64,000 nt of DNA from Sarcina sp034439435 (GCF_034439435.1 NZ_JAPCKJ010000001.1:1178001-1242000), one strand, 5' to 3'. Positions 50,397 to 60,308 are shown, counted from the stretch's first letter. Notes: generated by a model not told the origin, from the letters alone. Made by a program: numbers and translations.

Positions 50397-50484
50397 ATTT
50401 ACACTCCCTAATATATAATAAAATTATTATTTCCTATAAAATTATACATAAATACTAACTTTTATTATATAAGGAATATTTTTA

Positions 50485-50736
50485 TCATTCAACAACTTTA
50501 TATTTTAACTTAGTAGCTTTTCCACCTCTTATATGTCTTTCAGCCTTATTTAAATCCAATATACTTTTTGCCTCTTCAGCTATATCTGGATTTATTTTAG
50601 GCAACCTTTCAGTCATATCCTTATGTATAGTACTCTTACTTACTCCAAAAACCTTAGCTGTTTTCCGTATAGTAGCTCTTGAATAAATAATGTACTGCGC
50701 TACTTCTAAAACTCTTTCCTCAATATAATCTTTCAA
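50485..50736 (-). CDS. spoIIID: Stage III sporulation transcription factor SpoIIID
   Basis: 83 residues, small helix-turn-helix regulator of mother-cell genes. It begins MKDYIEERVLEVAQYIIYSR and has the HTH RKTAKVFGVSKSTIHKDMTE (about 24-43), with a basic C-terminal extension (HIRGGKATKLKYK) that adds DNA contacts in Bacillus SpoIIID. The start is TTG at 50736, behind AAGGAGGTAAGGTTC. It precedes mbl as in Bacillus. It represses or activates many sigma E genes; a sigma E promoter was not identified with certainty. Confidence 0.96.
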   Translation of the reverse strand: MKDYIEERVLEVAQYIIYSRATIRKTAKVFGVSKSTIHKDMTERLPKINPDIAEEAKSILDLNKAERHIRGGKATKLKYKVVE

Positions 50737-50807
50737 GAACCTTACCTCCTTAAAAATATTACTATTATTTAATCAGCTGCCTTTAAGGCAGCTGATTATC
50801 TCTTAAA

Positions 50808-51575
50808 TTATTCTCTTACTGGAATATCCTTTAAATATTTTTGTGGATCTACTGGTTCTTTAGAATTTTCCATATGGAACATTAAATAAGTTTCAGAAAC
50901 TCTATCACTTGGACTATTTTGGATAGTTTTCCCAACCTTACCTACAGGATCTCCTTTTTTAACAGTATCTCCTTCTTTAACTTTTATTTCAGGATCTAAG
51001 TTTCCATAAAATCCAACTACACCATTTTGATGCTCTATCTTAACAAAGCATCCTTCTTTTGAATTTCCTTTTCCAGCTTCTACAACCTTACCATCACCAA
51101 TTGCTAAAACCTCTGTTCCTTCAGCAACTTCAATATCTATACCTTTATAAACAGATGCACTTTGACCTGATTCATTTAATCTAGGTTCTAAGTTATATCC
51201 TCTTGTTATAACTCCATCTTTAACCGGTGATATAAAACTTTGATTTTGGTTTGAAGTAGCTACAGAATCATCTGTATTTTTTGCTTCTGGATTTACTACG
51301 TCACTATTTTCTTCTACATCTGTATTAGATGTAGTCTCTTCTGAATTATCTGTCCCCTCTGTTTTTCCTTCAACTAGCTCTGCATCATCAAATGTATTAC
51401 CAGTTGTAGTACTATTATCCTCTGTATTTTCTACTATGCTTTCATCTACTGTGTTATTAGCACTCTTATTTGCTACCACTACTCCAACTGTTGCTATTAA
51501 GCATAGGCAAACAAATAAAACTACATAAAATCCATCCTTTTTAATAAATCTCTTAAATTGGTCTTTTTTATTCAT
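50808..51575 (-). CDS. spoIIQ: SpoIIQ-like LytM-domain protein with degenerate active site
   Basis: 255 residues from ATG 51575, eight bases behind GGAGG. N-terminal membrane helix (about 17-34), a D/E/N/T-rich linker, and a C-terminal M23/LytM fold (about 110-245). The expected zinc His positions are Y143 (YKGID), Y230 and M232 (YLMFHME); only the D of the first motif remains, so peptidase activity is unlikely. SpoIIQ is the forespore half of the SpoIIQ-SpoIIIAH channel. Position beside spoIIID and spoIID supports the call. Forespore expression is family knowledge. Confidence 0.86.
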   Translation of the reverse strand: MNKKDQFKRFIKKDGFYVVLFVCLCLIATVGVVVANKSANNTVDESIVENTEDNSTTTGNTFDDAELVEGKTEGTDNSEETTSNTDVEENSDVVNPEAKNTDDSVATSNQNQSFISPVKDGVITRGYNLEPRLNESGQSASVYKGIDIEVAEGTEVLAIGDGKVVEAGKGNSKEGCFVKIEHQNGVVGFYGNLDPEIKVKEGDTVKKGDPVGKVGKTIQNSPSDRVSETYLMFHMENSKEPVDPQKYLKDIPVRE

Positions 51576-51648
51576 TTTCAACACCTCCGTTACTAATTCT
51601 GTCCATTTATCCTAAATTAATACACATATAAAAATCTTTTTTATAAAA

Positions 51649-51684
51649 AAAACAACAAGCAAATAAATATTTGCTTGTTGTTTT
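51649..51684 (-). terminator. Terminator of spoIID
   Basis: AAAACAACAAGCAAAT / ATTTGCTTGTTGTTTT stem, then a run of T on the minus strand; directly after the spoIID stop, separating it from spoIIQ. Confidence 0.85.
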
Positions 51685-51686
51685 AA

Positions 51687-52709
51687 CTACTTATACATAA
51701 AAACCTTATTACTTTTTTCTACATTACTTTCTTTAAAGTAATGTTCTAATATTTCATCATATTTTTTTCCATCCTTACCCATTACATTTGCTCCCCATTG
51801 GCTCATTCCAACCCCATGACCATATCCTAAACACTTTATATTTACTACATTCTCTGAAAACTCTAGTGTAAAATTGGCTGAATTTAAAGATAATATTTTT
51901 CTAAAGTCCTTTCCTTTAATTATAGCCTCTCCTATTTTTATGTCATCTACAGTTCCACCTGTGTTTCTATTTAAAATTTGAATATCTTCTTTTATATTAT
52001 CTCCTAAATTGCTATTAGAAACTGCTTTTTTAATTGTATTCTTAAAATCATTTATTGGAATATTAACTTCACTTTCATATTTAGGTGATATCTCTTCTCC
52101 AGGGCTCTCAACAGACTTTAGATATGGTACATCCTCTGAAAAAACAGAAACTGCATCTTCAGTATTTCCCGAACTTGTAGAAAAATATTGTGGATATCTT
52201 ACTAATTCTTTATTATAAGATAAAACTTCCCCCTCAGTTTCCTTTACCGCCTTTTTTATCTTTTTCAAATACTCATCTCCATTTTCCCCCCAAGCTTCTT
52301 TTCTTTTATCAATATTTAAATATGCCTGGCAATGAGTTGTATCACAAATATTTCCTTCTTTAATATTACTACATCCAGCAATCATTTTATTTATAACAAA
52401 AGTTCTAGCTAAAACTGCCTGAGCTTTTAAAGCTTCTTCATGGAAAGAAGCAGGCATTTCACTTGAAACTACAGATAAAACATAATCTTCTAAAGACACC
52501 TTTTCCACTTTATTTTCTTTAGATATGTAAACTTCAACTTCTTTTATATTAACTACTTCAGATAACCTTTGATTTTTCTTTATTTCAGTACTATTGCTTT
52601 CAGCTATACTGGAGCTTGATAAAAACCCAAATAATATAGGTATAATAAATATACTTAATATAACAGCTCCTATAAAAATTACTGCTTCTAAAATTCTTTT
52701 ATTTCTCAT
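51687..52709 (-). CDS. spoIID: Stage II sporulation protein D, peptidoglycan lytic enzyme
   Basis: 340 residues. An N-terminal membrane anchor (RILEAVIFIGAVILSIFIIP) and an extracellular SpoIID domain: LEDYVLSVVSSEMPASFHEE (about 78-97) contains the catalytic Glu, plus CDTTHCQAYLN and a C-terminal YGHGVGMSQWGANVMGK (about 297-313). It cleaves glycan strands during engulfment, working with SpoIIP and SpoIIM. ATG preceded by GGAGGATTT. Downstream of murA, separated by a terminator. Confidence 0.95.
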   Translation of the reverse strand: MRNKRILEAVIFIGAVILSIFIIPILFGFLSSSSIAESNSTEIKKNQRLSEVVNIKEVEVYISKENKVEKVSLEDYVLSVVSSEMPASFHEEALKAQAVLARTFVINKMIAGCSNIKEGNICDTTHCQAYLNIDKRKEAWGENGDEYLKKIKKAVKETEGEVLSYNKELVRYPQYFSTSSGNTEDAVSVFSEDVPYLKSVESPGEEISPKYESEVNIPINDFKNTIKKAVSNSNLGDNIKEDIQILNRNTGGTVDDIKIGEAIIKGKDFRKILSLNSANFTLEFSENVVNIKCLGYGHGVGMSQWGANVMGKDGKKYDEILEHYFKESNVEKSNKVFMYK

Positions 52710-52797
52710 AAATCCTCCAAAAACTTATTAATACACTTTATGTATATGCTAAGTATCTTGAAACTCGAACTCATATTAAAATTATTTAAAAACAAAA

Positions 52798-52823
52798 AAA
52801 TCAACAGCATATGCTGTTGATTT
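52798..52823 (-). terminator. Terminator of murA
   Basis: Perfect palindrome AAATCAACAGCAT / ATGCTGTTGATTT overlapping the murA stop, then TTTTGTTTTT on the minus strand. Confidence 0.9.
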
Positions 52824-54087
52824 AAACTCTATTTATGTCAGCGCCTAACGCTCTGAACTTATTTTCTATTTCAACATAACCTCTATCTATATGGTGTATA
52901 TCAGTAACTATTGTTTCTCCCTTTGCTATAAGTCCAGCTAAAACCAAAGCTGCTCCTGCTCTTAAATCTGTTGCCTTCACTTCACACCCTGTAAGATTAT
53001 CTACACCATCAATTAAAGCAGTTCTTCCTTCTACTTGTATATTTGCACCCATACGTCTTAATTCATCAACATTCATGAATCTATTTTCAAAAACACTTTC
53101 TGTTATAATACTACTACCCTTTGCTATACTCAATAAACTCATCATTTGTGATTGCATATCAGTAGGATACCCTGGATACGGCATTGTCTTTATATTAATT
53201 GGTTTTATCTCTTTATTTCCTCTTACTATTATACTATTCGGCTCATTATCAATTTTAAAGAATTCTGTTCCCACTTCTCTTAATTTAGAAATTGTGGCTG
53301 CACAGTGGTCTGAATTAACACCATTCAATTTTATTTCTGAACCTGTTATTGCTGCTGCAACCATAAATGTACCTGCTTCTATTCTATCATATATAGGAGT
53401 ATATTCTGTTGAAGTTAAAGATTCTACACCATCTATTACTATTTCTCCTGGTTTTTCAGTATAAATTTTTGCTCCCATAGAATTTAAAAATTTAATTAAA
53501 TCAATTATTTCTGGTTCTTGAGCAGCATTTTCAATCACTGTAGTACCTTTAGCCATAGTTGCTGCCATCATTATATTCTCTGTTGCACCAACAGAAGGAA
53601 AGTCTAAATATACTTTATTTCCAAATAACTTTTTAGCTTGAATACATACAAATCCATTACCACAATTTTTATCTTCTGCACCTAAAGCTCTAAGACCCTT
53701 TAAATGCAATTCTATTGGTCTTGAACCAATATTACATCCACCTGGTCTAGCTAATTTAAATTCTCCATATTTAGTTATCATTGGCCCCATTATAAGAAAT
53801 GAAGCTCTCATTTTTTTTACTAAATTCTCATTTGGGATTAAAGGTTCTCTTTGCAATGGTGGTACAATTAATTTATTATTTTTCTTATCTATATTTAATT
53901 CATAACCTAATTGTTCCATAACATCACAAATAGTAAACACATCTTCTAACATTGGTAATTCATTTATAGTTATAATATCATTAGCTAATATAGATCCTGC
54001 AATTATTGGTAAAACTGAATTTTTAGCTGTACTAATTTTTACTTCTCCATTTAATTTTTTTCCACCTTTTACTACTATTTTATCCAT
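52822..54087 (-). CDS. murA: UDP-N-acetylglucosamine 1-carboxyvinyltransferase
   Basis: 421 residues from ATG 54087, behind GGAGGATAAT. First committed step of peptidoglycan synthesis (enolpyruvyl transfer from PEP). Motifs: VKGGKKLNGEVKISTAKNSV (about 5-24), RPGGCNIGSRPIELHLKGL (about 116-134, with the fosfomycin-reactive Cys), and TDMQSQMMSLLSIAKGSS (about 302-319); C-terminal RGYVEIENKFRALGADI. Its position with ywmB upstream and spoIID downstream matches the Bacillus murAA cluster. A second murA may exist elsewhere in the genome. Confidence 0.96.
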   Translation of the reverse strand: MDKIVVKGGKKLNGEVKISTAKNSVLPIIAGSILANDIITINELPMLEDVFTICDVMEQLGYELNIDKKNNKLIVPPLQREPLIPNENLVKKMRASFLIMGPMITKYGEFKLARPGGCNIGSRPIELHLKGLRALGAEDKNCGNGFVCIQAKKLFGNKVYLDFPSVGATENIMMAATMAKGTTVIENAAQEPEIIDLIKFLNSMGAKIYTEKPGEIVIDGVESLTSTEYTPIYDRIEAGTFMVAAAITGSEIKLNGVNSDHCAATISKLREVGTEFFKIDNEPNSIIVRGNKEIKPINIKTMPYPGYPTDMQSQMMSLLSIAKGSSIITESVFENRFMNVDELRRMGANIQVEGRTALIDGVDNLTGCEVKATDLRAGAALVLAGLIAKGETIVTDIHHIDRGYVEIENKFRALGADINRV

Positions 54088-54109
54088 ATTATCCTCCATT
54101 AAAATTATT

Positions 54110-54754
54110 TTAATATGTTGTGAATATAATAGGAGTGCCTAAAATCAACTTCCTATCTTCCTCATATGTCATAATGGAGTAATTAAACTGATAATCACTC
54201 TTAAGATTAATTATTCCTGTAGTTCCATTCTCTAAATTTATACTTTGTGATTCTATTACATGCTTCTTACCAATTGATTCTATAATTTTTTTTTCAATTT
54301 CATCTATATTATTATTTTCTCTAATATTACCTTTTATATAAGTGTAATATTTTATATTTGATATGTTTTTATTATGAATAACTTGAAAATATTCCTTAAT
54401 ATAATTAAAATCAATTCTATATCTAGAAAATATTTCTATTTGAACTCTATTTTTCCCATTTTCTTTTATCAAACTAATATTTAATTTAATTTCATCACTA
54501 GAATTCTCTAAATATAAACCACCTTCACTTTCTTCTACAATACTGAAATCTTTAATTTTAAGAGAATTATATAAATTATTCAATTCTTTATTGATACTTT
54601 CATTAGTTAGATATTCTATTTTTATTCCATACTCTTCTATATCACAAAGTTCTTCTGATACTTTAGTATAAACCTCATTTTCTAAATTGCTAATGCTTGG
54701 ACAAAAAATAAAAGAGAAACAAAATAATACCATTGTAAAAATATTTTTATTCAT
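54110..54754 (-). CDS. ywmB: YwmB-like exported protein
   Basis: 214 residues from ATG 54754, six bases behind AGGTGGG. The N-terminus MNKNIFTMVLFCFSFIFC looks like a signal peptide or anchor. The rest is a beta/alpha domain of unknown activity with no catalytic motif that I recognise. The call relies on position: Firmicutes keep ywmB just before murA and spoIID. It ends 22 bases before the murA start, same strand, so it is co-transcribed. Weak sequence support, good context. Confidence 0.6.
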   Translation of the reverse strand: MNKNIFTMVLFCFSFIFCPSISNLENEVYTKVSEELCDIEEYGIKIEYLTNESINKELNNLYNSLKIKDFSIVEESEGGLYLENSSDEIKLNISLIKENGKNRVQIEIFSRYRIDFNYIKEYFQVIHNKNISNIKYYTYIKGNIRENNNIDEIEKKIIESIGKKHVIESQSINLENGTTGIINLKSDYQFNYSIMTYEEDRKLILGTPIIFTTY

Positions 54755-54890
54755 CACTATCCCACCTTTCTTCTTAATTATTGTCAGGGATAGCTTTTTT
54801 ATACAATAATTGCCTTTCATATTATCAATATATTAAAATCACCTGAAAAAGTTCTATTAAATTACATAAAAACATTTGTTATACCAAAAA

Positions 54891-54916
54891 AAAGCATACA
54901 GTTTCCTGTATGCTTT
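54891..54916 (-). terminator. Terminator of the atp operon
   Basis: AAAGCATACAG / CTGTATGCTTT 11-bp stem with a 4-nt loop, then TTTTTGG on the minus strand, just after the atpC stop. Confidence 0.88.
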
Positions 54917-54923
54917 AAATAAT

Positions 54924-55325
54924 CTACATTTCTTTTAACTTTAATCTAGACATAGCTCTTGCTAAGGCTAACTTAGCTCTTTTTACATCTGTCTCATCAG
55001 CAATTTTTTTTAATCTTTCTTCTGCTCTTTGCTTAGCCTCCATAGCTCTCGCTTGATCTATTTCTTCTGGCCATTCTGCAGAATTTACACAAAATGTAAC
55101 TTCATTATCTTGAACCTTCATTAATCCTGTTGAAGTAAATAAGTACTTACTTTCACCATTTTCATCATCTACTCTTGTAACTGTTGGAGTAGTAGCTGTT
55201 ATATAAGGTTGGTGACCAGCTAATATTTCAAACTCACCAAGAGCATTTTTACATAAAACTCTTGTAACCTCACCTGAAATAAGAACTCTTTCTGGTGTTG
55301 TTATAGTTAAATTGAATTTACTCAT
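54924..55325 (-). CDS. atpC: ATP synthase F1 subunit epsilon
   Basis: 133 residues. The N-terminal beta-sandwich (FNLTITTPERVLISGEVTRV) and the C-terminal helical hairpin (ARAMEAKQRAEERLKKIA, then AKLALARAMSRLKLKEM) that inhibits rotation are both present. Last gene of atpIBEFHAGDC, 15 bases after atpD. Family-typical length. Confidence 0.95.
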   Translation of the reverse strand: MSKFNLTITTPERVLISGEVTRVLCKNALGEFEILAGHQPYITATTPTVTRVDDENGESKYLFTSTGLMKVQDNEVTFCVNSAEWPEEIDQARAMEAKQRAEERLKKIADETDVKRAKLALARAMSRLKLKEM

Positions 55326-55340
55326 CTTTATTCACCCCTT

Positions 55341-56738
55341 TTATTGGGCTATTTCTCTAGCTTTTTCTAGTACTTCATCTATTGATCCAACAAATAAGAA
55401 AGCTGATTCTGGAACATTATCGTATCTACCTTCTAATATTTCTTTGAACCCTCTTATAGTTTCTTTTATTGGAACATATCTACCTTGCATTCCAGTGAAT
55501 TGTTCTGCTACTGTGAATGGTTGTGATAAGAATTTTTGTATTCTTCTTGCTCTAGCAACAATAAGTTTATCTTCGTCAGCAAGTTCATCAACCCCAAGGA
55601 TAGCGATTATATCTTGAAGTTCTTTATATCTTTCTAATATATGTTTAACTTTTGAAGCAACTTCATAATGCTCTTCTCCAACAATTCTTGGATCTAGTAT
55701 TCTTGATGAAGAATCTAGTGGATCAACAGCTGGATAAATACCTATCTCAGCTATACTTCTTGATAAAACTGTCTTAGCATCAAGATGGTTGAATGTTGTA
55801 GCTGGAGCTGGGTCAGTTAAGTCATCAGCAGGTACATATACTGCTTGAACTGATGTAATTGATCCATGAGTAGTTGATGTAATTCTCTCTTGAAGAGCAC
55901 CCATCTCTGTAGCAAGTGTTGGTTGGTAACCAACAGCTGATGGTATTCTTCCTAATAAAGCTGAAACCTCTGATCCAGCTTGTGAGAATCTAAATATATT
56001 ATCTATGAATAATAACACGTCTTGACCTTGATCTCTGAAGTACTCAGCCATTGTAAGTCCTGTTAACGCAACTCTCATTCTTGCTCCAGGTGGTTCGTTC
56101 ATTTGTCCAAATACTAGTGCAGTATTTTTTATAACTCCTGATTCCTTCATTTCGTAGTAAAGGTCATTACCTTCTCTTGATCTTTCTCCAACTCCTGTAA
56201 ATACAGAAATTCCACCGTGCTCTTTAGCTATATTGTTAATAAGCTCTTGGATAAGAACTGTTTTACCAACACCGGCTCCTCCGAATAGACCGATTTTACC
56301 CCCTCTTTGGTAAGGTGCTAAAAGGTCTATAACCTTTATTCCAGTTTCAAACATTTCAGGAACAACTGATTGCTCTTCAAATGATGGAGCTGGTCTATGA
56401 ATTGGATATTTTTCTTCATTATTAACTTCTGCTCCACTATCTAGTGGTTTACCTAATACGTTAAATATTCTTCCTAATACGCATCCACCAACGGGTACTG
56501 ATATAGGTGCTCCAGTGTCAACAGCTTCTATACCTCTTCTTAATCCTTCAGTAGCTTCCATAGCTATAGTTCTAACTATGTCATCTCCTACGTGTTGCTC
56601 TACCTCACAAACTAAGATTTTTCCATCGTCCATTTTTATGTGTATTGCATTAAATATATTAGGAAGTTCATCATTTGCAAACTTTATATCTACAACTGGT
56701 CCAATAACCTGAACTACTTTACCTATATTATTAGACAT
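55341..56738 (-). CDS. atpD: ATP synthase F1 subunit beta
   Basis: 465 residues from ATG 56738 (behind GGAGG); the longer frame from 56780 would overlap atpG. Catalytic subunit: P-loop GGAGVGKTVLIQELI (about 149-163), GERSREGNDLYYEMKESGVI (about 180-199), the DELSEED-like DELADEDKL, and the C-terminal helical bundle. Strongly conserved. Fourth F1 gene of the operon. Confidence 0.98.
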   Translation of the reverse strand: MSNNIGKVVQVIGPVVDIKFANDELPNIFNAIHIKMDDGKILVCEVEQHVGDDIVRTIAMEATEGLRRGIEAVDTGAPISVPVGGCVLGRIFNVLGKPLDSGAEVNNEEKYPIHRPAPSFEEQSVVPEMFETGIKVIDLLAPYQRGGKIGLFGGAGVGKTVLIQELINNIAKEHGGISVFTGVGERSREGNDLYYEMKESGVIKNTALVFGQMNEPPGARMRVALTGLTMAEYFRDQGQDVLLFIDNIFRFSQAGSEVSALLGRIPSAVGYQPTLATEMGALQERITSTTHGSITSVQAVYVPADDLTDPAPATTFNHLDAKTVLSRSIAEIGIYPAVDPLDSSSRILDPRIVGEEHYEVASKVKHILERYKELQDIIAILGVDELADEDKLIVARARRIQKFLSQPFTVAEQFTGMQGRYVPIKETIRGFKEILEGRYDNVPESAFLFVGSIDEVLEKAREIAQ

Positions 56739-56751
56739 TTTGAGTACCTCC

Positions 56752-57603
56752 TTATTTTTGTGCTTCTGCTCCACCAACAATCTCTGATATCTCTTGAGTT
56801 ATGATACTTTGTCTTATTCTATTGTACTTAGCATCTAATGAGTTTAATAAATCATCGGCGTTTTTAGTTGCTCCGTCCATTGCCTGCATTCTAGCACTTT
56901 GTTCACTAGTTTTTGAATTAAACATAGCATTCATGAATTTACCTTTTAAATATGATGAAACTAATGAATCTATTATTTCATCCTCATCTGGTTCAATTAA
57001 AAAAGAAACCTTTCCTTTTTCTCCAGTTAAATCTAAAGGTAATAATCTCTCTTCAACAACCTCTTGTTTAACAGGTGAAAAGAATTTAGTATAAACTAAA
57101 TTTACTTCTCCAAAGTTTCCATCAGTAAATTCTTTAACAGCTTTATTTACTACAGTTGATGCATCACCAATATTCGGTGTATCTCCTAAATCAACATATT
57201 CTGCTAAAGTAGAAATCCTATTTTTCTTAACATAATGGATACCTTTTTTCCCCACTACTATTGCTTCTATATTTTCAATATTATCTTCATACTTATCTCT
57301 TACAAAAGCAGCAGTATTACCATTAAATCCACCACATAATCCTGAATCTGATGCTAATAATATTATTAACTTTTTAGGATTATCATTGGATTTAAGTAAA
57401 GGATTATTATTGCTATTTAATGATCCGATTAATTCTCTAGCAATTTCATCTAGACTTCCAAAATATTGATTATTTTCATTTAACTTTTGTCTAGCTTTTC
57501 TTAACTTAGAAGTGGCAACAAGTCCCATAGCTTTTGTTATTTTTCTTGTGTTTTTGATACTTTTTATTCTTCTTTTAATTTCTAAAAGTCCTGCACCTGC
57601 CAT
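56752..57603 (-). CDS. atpG: ATP synthase F1 subunit gamma
   Basis: 283 residues, the central rotor shaft. N-terminal MAGAGLLEIKRRIKSIKNTR plus ITKAMGLVATSKL, and C-terminal MDGATKNADDLL with YNRIRQSIITQEISEIVGGA; both coiled-coil helices intact. ATG behind GGAGGTGGAGC. Confidence 0.97.
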   Translation of the reverse strand: MAGAGLLEIKRRIKSIKNTRKITKAMGLVATSKLRKARQKLNENNQYFGSLDEIARELIGSLNSNNNPLLKSNDNPKKLIILLASDSGLCGGFNGNTAAFVRDKYEDNIENIEAIVVGKKGIHYVKKNRISTLAEYVDLGDTPNIGDASTVVNKAVKEFTDGNFGEVNLVYTKFFSPVKQEVVEERLLPLDLTGEKGKVSFLIEPDEDEIIDSLVSSYLKGKFMNAMFNSKTSEQSARMQAMDGATKNADDLLNSLDAKYNRIRQSIITQEISEIVGGAEAQK

Positions 57604-57667
57604 TTAAGCTCCACCTCCATTCTTAAAAATGTGGGCATAGCTTTAATTAAAAAGCTATGCTCTTATT

Positions 57668-59176
57668 TTATATTAAGAATATTTTTTTAAATTCTACTAT
57701 AGCGCTTTCTAAAGCAGATTTTAATTCATCGTCTAAAACTTTCTTATCTAATATAGCTTTACCAATTTCTCTATGATGAGTATCCATATATTCTAAGAAT
57801 TCTTTTTCAAATCTCTTAATATCTGAAACCTTAATATCTAATAAGAAATTGTTAACTGCAGCATATATTATCATAATTTGTTTTTCAACTGCCATTGGCT
57901 TATATTGGTCTTGTTTTAATATCTCAATAATTCTCTTACCTTTTTCAAGTCTTGCTTGAGTATCCCTATCAAGGTCAGAACCGAATTGAGCGAATGATGC
58001 TAACTCTCTATATTGAGCAAGTTCTAGTCTTAATGTACCAGAAACTTGTTTCATTGCTTTTATTTGAGCATTTCCTCCAACCCTTGAAACTGATATACCC
58101 GGGTTAACAGCTGGTCTTTGTCCTGCGTTGAATAACTCAGTTTCTAAGAATATTTGTCCGTCTGTTATTGATATAACGTTAGTTGGGATATATGCTGTTA
58201 CGTCTCCTGCTAATGTTTCTATTATTGGAAGCGCTGTTAATGAGCCTCCACCATTTTCTTTTGATAACTTAGCAGCTCTTTCAAGTAATCTTGAATGTAT
58301 GTAGAATACATCACCTGGATAAGCTTCTCTTCCTGGTGGTCTTCTAATTAATAATGACATTGTTCTATAAGCAACTGCGTGCTTACTTAAGTCATCATAC
58401 ACTATTAATACAGATTTACCTTTGTTCATGAAATATTCACCCATTGTACAGCCTGCATATGGTGCAATATATTGTAATGGAGCTGATTCTGATGCTGATG
58501 CAGTTACAACTATTGAATAGTCCATAGCTCCTTCTTCAGTTAAAGTGTTAACTATATTAGCTACTGTTGATTGTTTTTGTCCAATAGCAACATATATACA
58601 TATAACGTCTTTACCTTTTTGGTTAATTATAGTATCTATAGCTATAGCAGTTTTACCTGTTTGTCTATCTCCTATAATTAATTCCCTTTGTCCTCTACCT
58701 ATTGGTATCATTGAGTCAATCGCTTTAATACCTGTTTGTAGAGGCTCATTAACAGAACTTCTTTCTAATATACCTGGTGCTGGTATTTCTATAGCTCTGT
58801 AACCATCATTTTTGATAGGACCTTTTCCGTCTATAGGTTGACCTAGTGAATTAACAACTCTACCTACTAGATCCTCTCCTACTGGTACTTCAACTATTTT
58901 TCCAGTTCTTTTAACGATGTCTCCTTCTTTTATACCTTCTTCTGATCCTAAAAGAACGCAACCAACGTTATCCTGCTCTAAGTTAAGAGCCATACCGAAA
59001 ACTTGATTAGGGAATTCTAGAAGTTCACCTTCCATACATTCTTCTAATCCGTAAACTCTGGCAACTCCGTCACCTATCTGTATGATAGTACCAGAATCAA
59101 CAGTTTCTAGCTCTTTTTCATAGTGTTTTATTTCATTCTTGATTATAGAAGTTATTTCTTCTGGTTTAATATGCAT
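57668..59176 (-). CDS. atpA: ATP synthase F1 subunit alpha
   Basis: 502 residues, non-catalytic nucleotide-binding subunit. Walker A GDRQTGKTAIAIDTI (about 168-182), IYVAIGQKQSTVANIV, the conserved RPAVNPGISVSRVGG (about 360) and C-terminal domain. ATG behind AGAGGTGAG. Ten bases after atpH. Confidence 0.98.
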   Translation of the reverse strand: MHIKPEEITSIIKNEIKHYEKELETVDSGTIIQIGDGVARVYGLEECMEGELLEFPNQVFGMALNLEQDNVGCVLLGSEEGIKEGDIVKRTGKIVEVPVGEDLVGRVVNSLGQPIDGKGPIKNDGYRAIEIPAPGILERSSVNEPLQTGIKAIDSMIPIGRGQRELIIGDRQTGKTAIAIDTIINQKGKDVICIYVAIGQKQSTVANIVNTLTEEGAMDYSIVVTASASESAPLQYIAPYAGCTMGEYFMNKGKSVLIVYDDLSKHAVAYRTMSLLIRRPPGREAYPGDVFYIHSRLLERAAKLSKENGGGSLTALPIIETLAGDVTAYIPTNVISITDGQIFLETELFNAGQRPAVNPGISVSRVGGNAQIKAMKQVSGTLRLELAQYRELASFAQFGSDLDRDTQARLEKGKRIIEILKQDQYKPMAVEKQIMIIYAAVNNFLLDIKVSDIKRFEKEFLEYMDTHHREIGKAILDKKVLDDELKSALESAIVEFKKIFLI

Positions 59177-59186
59177 AGACTCACCT

Positions 59187-59726
59187 CTATTCTCTCTTAA
59201 GCATTATAAGTTTCATATCATCAAGTCTAGATTTAACAGTACCATCTATAACATCATCGCCAACTCTAACATAAAGTCCACCAATGATACTCTTATCTAT
59301 ATCTTGCTTTAATAATATTTTCTTTGAATATTTATTTTCTAACTTTTCTACAAGTCTTTTAACTTCATCTTCTGTTAGTGGAACAACACTTTTAACCTCA
59401 GCTAATAAAGTATTGTTTCTTTCTAGATGAATTTTTTCCATTTCTTTTAATTTTTCTTTTAGGTAAAGTATTCTATCTTTTTCTATAAGAACCATTAAGA
59501 ATGAAAGTAACTCTTCATCTATTTTTCCTTCAAATATATTTTTGAAAGTTTTCTTCTTTCTTACAGTACTTATTTGAGGATGCTTTATTATTTCATAAAG
59601 CTCTGTATTACCATAAACTATGTCACAAATTTCTCTCAAATCATTTAAGTACTCTTCAACTTTGTTCTTTTCTTCAGCAACTTCGTATAGAGCTAAGGCA
59701 TATCTTCGATCTAAATATTCGTACAT
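59187..59726 (-). CDS. atpH: ATP synthase F1 subunit delta
   Basis: 179 residues, stator subunit joining b to the top of F1. It has LDRRYALALYEVAEEKNKVE near the start and the conserved C-terminal DKSIIGGLYVRVGDDVIDGT (about 144-163). Two bases after the atpF stop, hence coupled. Confidence 0.96.
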   Translation of the reverse strand: MYEYLDRRYALALYEVAEEKNKVEEYLNDLREICDIVYGNTELYEIIKHPQISTVRKKKTFKNIFEGKIDEELLSFLMVLIEKDRILYLKEKLKEMEKIHLERNNTLLAEVKSVVPLTEDEVKRLVEKLENKYSKKILLKQDIDKSIIGGLYVRVGDDVIDGTVKSRLDDMKLIMLKRE

Positions 59727-59728
59727 AA

Positions 59729-60208
59729 TTAGATACCTACCTTTTCAATAAAGTCATTTATTAAATCTCTATGTTTAGCTTCATCGATAGATTCTCCAAG
59801 TGCTTTCTCTGAAAGCATTACAGAAATATCAACTACTTGTTGCTTTAATTCATATCTCGCTTTTTCTTCTTCTCTTTGAATTTCAATATTAGCTCTATTT
59901 AATATAGCCTCAGCTTCTCTATGAGCATCATCAACTATTTCTTTATAAATTCTGTCAGCTTCTTTTTTCTGTTCTTCTCTAAGCTTTCTGCCTTCTTCCT
60001 TCGCAGATTTAAGAATTCTTTCATTATCTAATCTTAATCTTCTTGCTTTTTCTGCATCTTCATCAGCTTTTAAGATTGTTTCATCTATAGCCTCTTGTCT
60101 TGCGTCGATGGCTCTCTTGATTTTGTCCCAGAAAAAATGTTTTAGTATAAGAATTAAGATTATAAAGTTAATGATTGTAGCTAATATTCTCATAAAATTT
60201 AATTCCAT
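59729..60208 (-). CDS. atpF: ATP synthase F0 subunit b
   Basis: 159 residues. One N-terminal membrane helix (ILATIINFIILILILKHFFW, about 8-27) and a long charged right-handed coiled coil forming the peripheral stalk. ATG behind GAAGGGAGG; about 100 bases after atpE. Confidence 0.96.
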   Translation of the reverse strand: MELNFMRILATIINFIILILILKHFFWDKIKRAIDARQEAIDETILKADEDAEKARRLRLDNERILKSAKEEGRKLREEQKKEADRIYKEIVDDAHREAEAILNRANIEIQREEEKARYELKQQVVDISVMLSEKALGESIDEAKHRDLINDFIEKVGI

Positions 60209-60308
60209 ATATCAATCACAGCCTCCCTTCGGAGTCAATTATATTAACTCTATTATCTTCATTTATTAATTACTACAAGTTCTTAATAAAAAGTTACGCA
60301 ATTTGATA

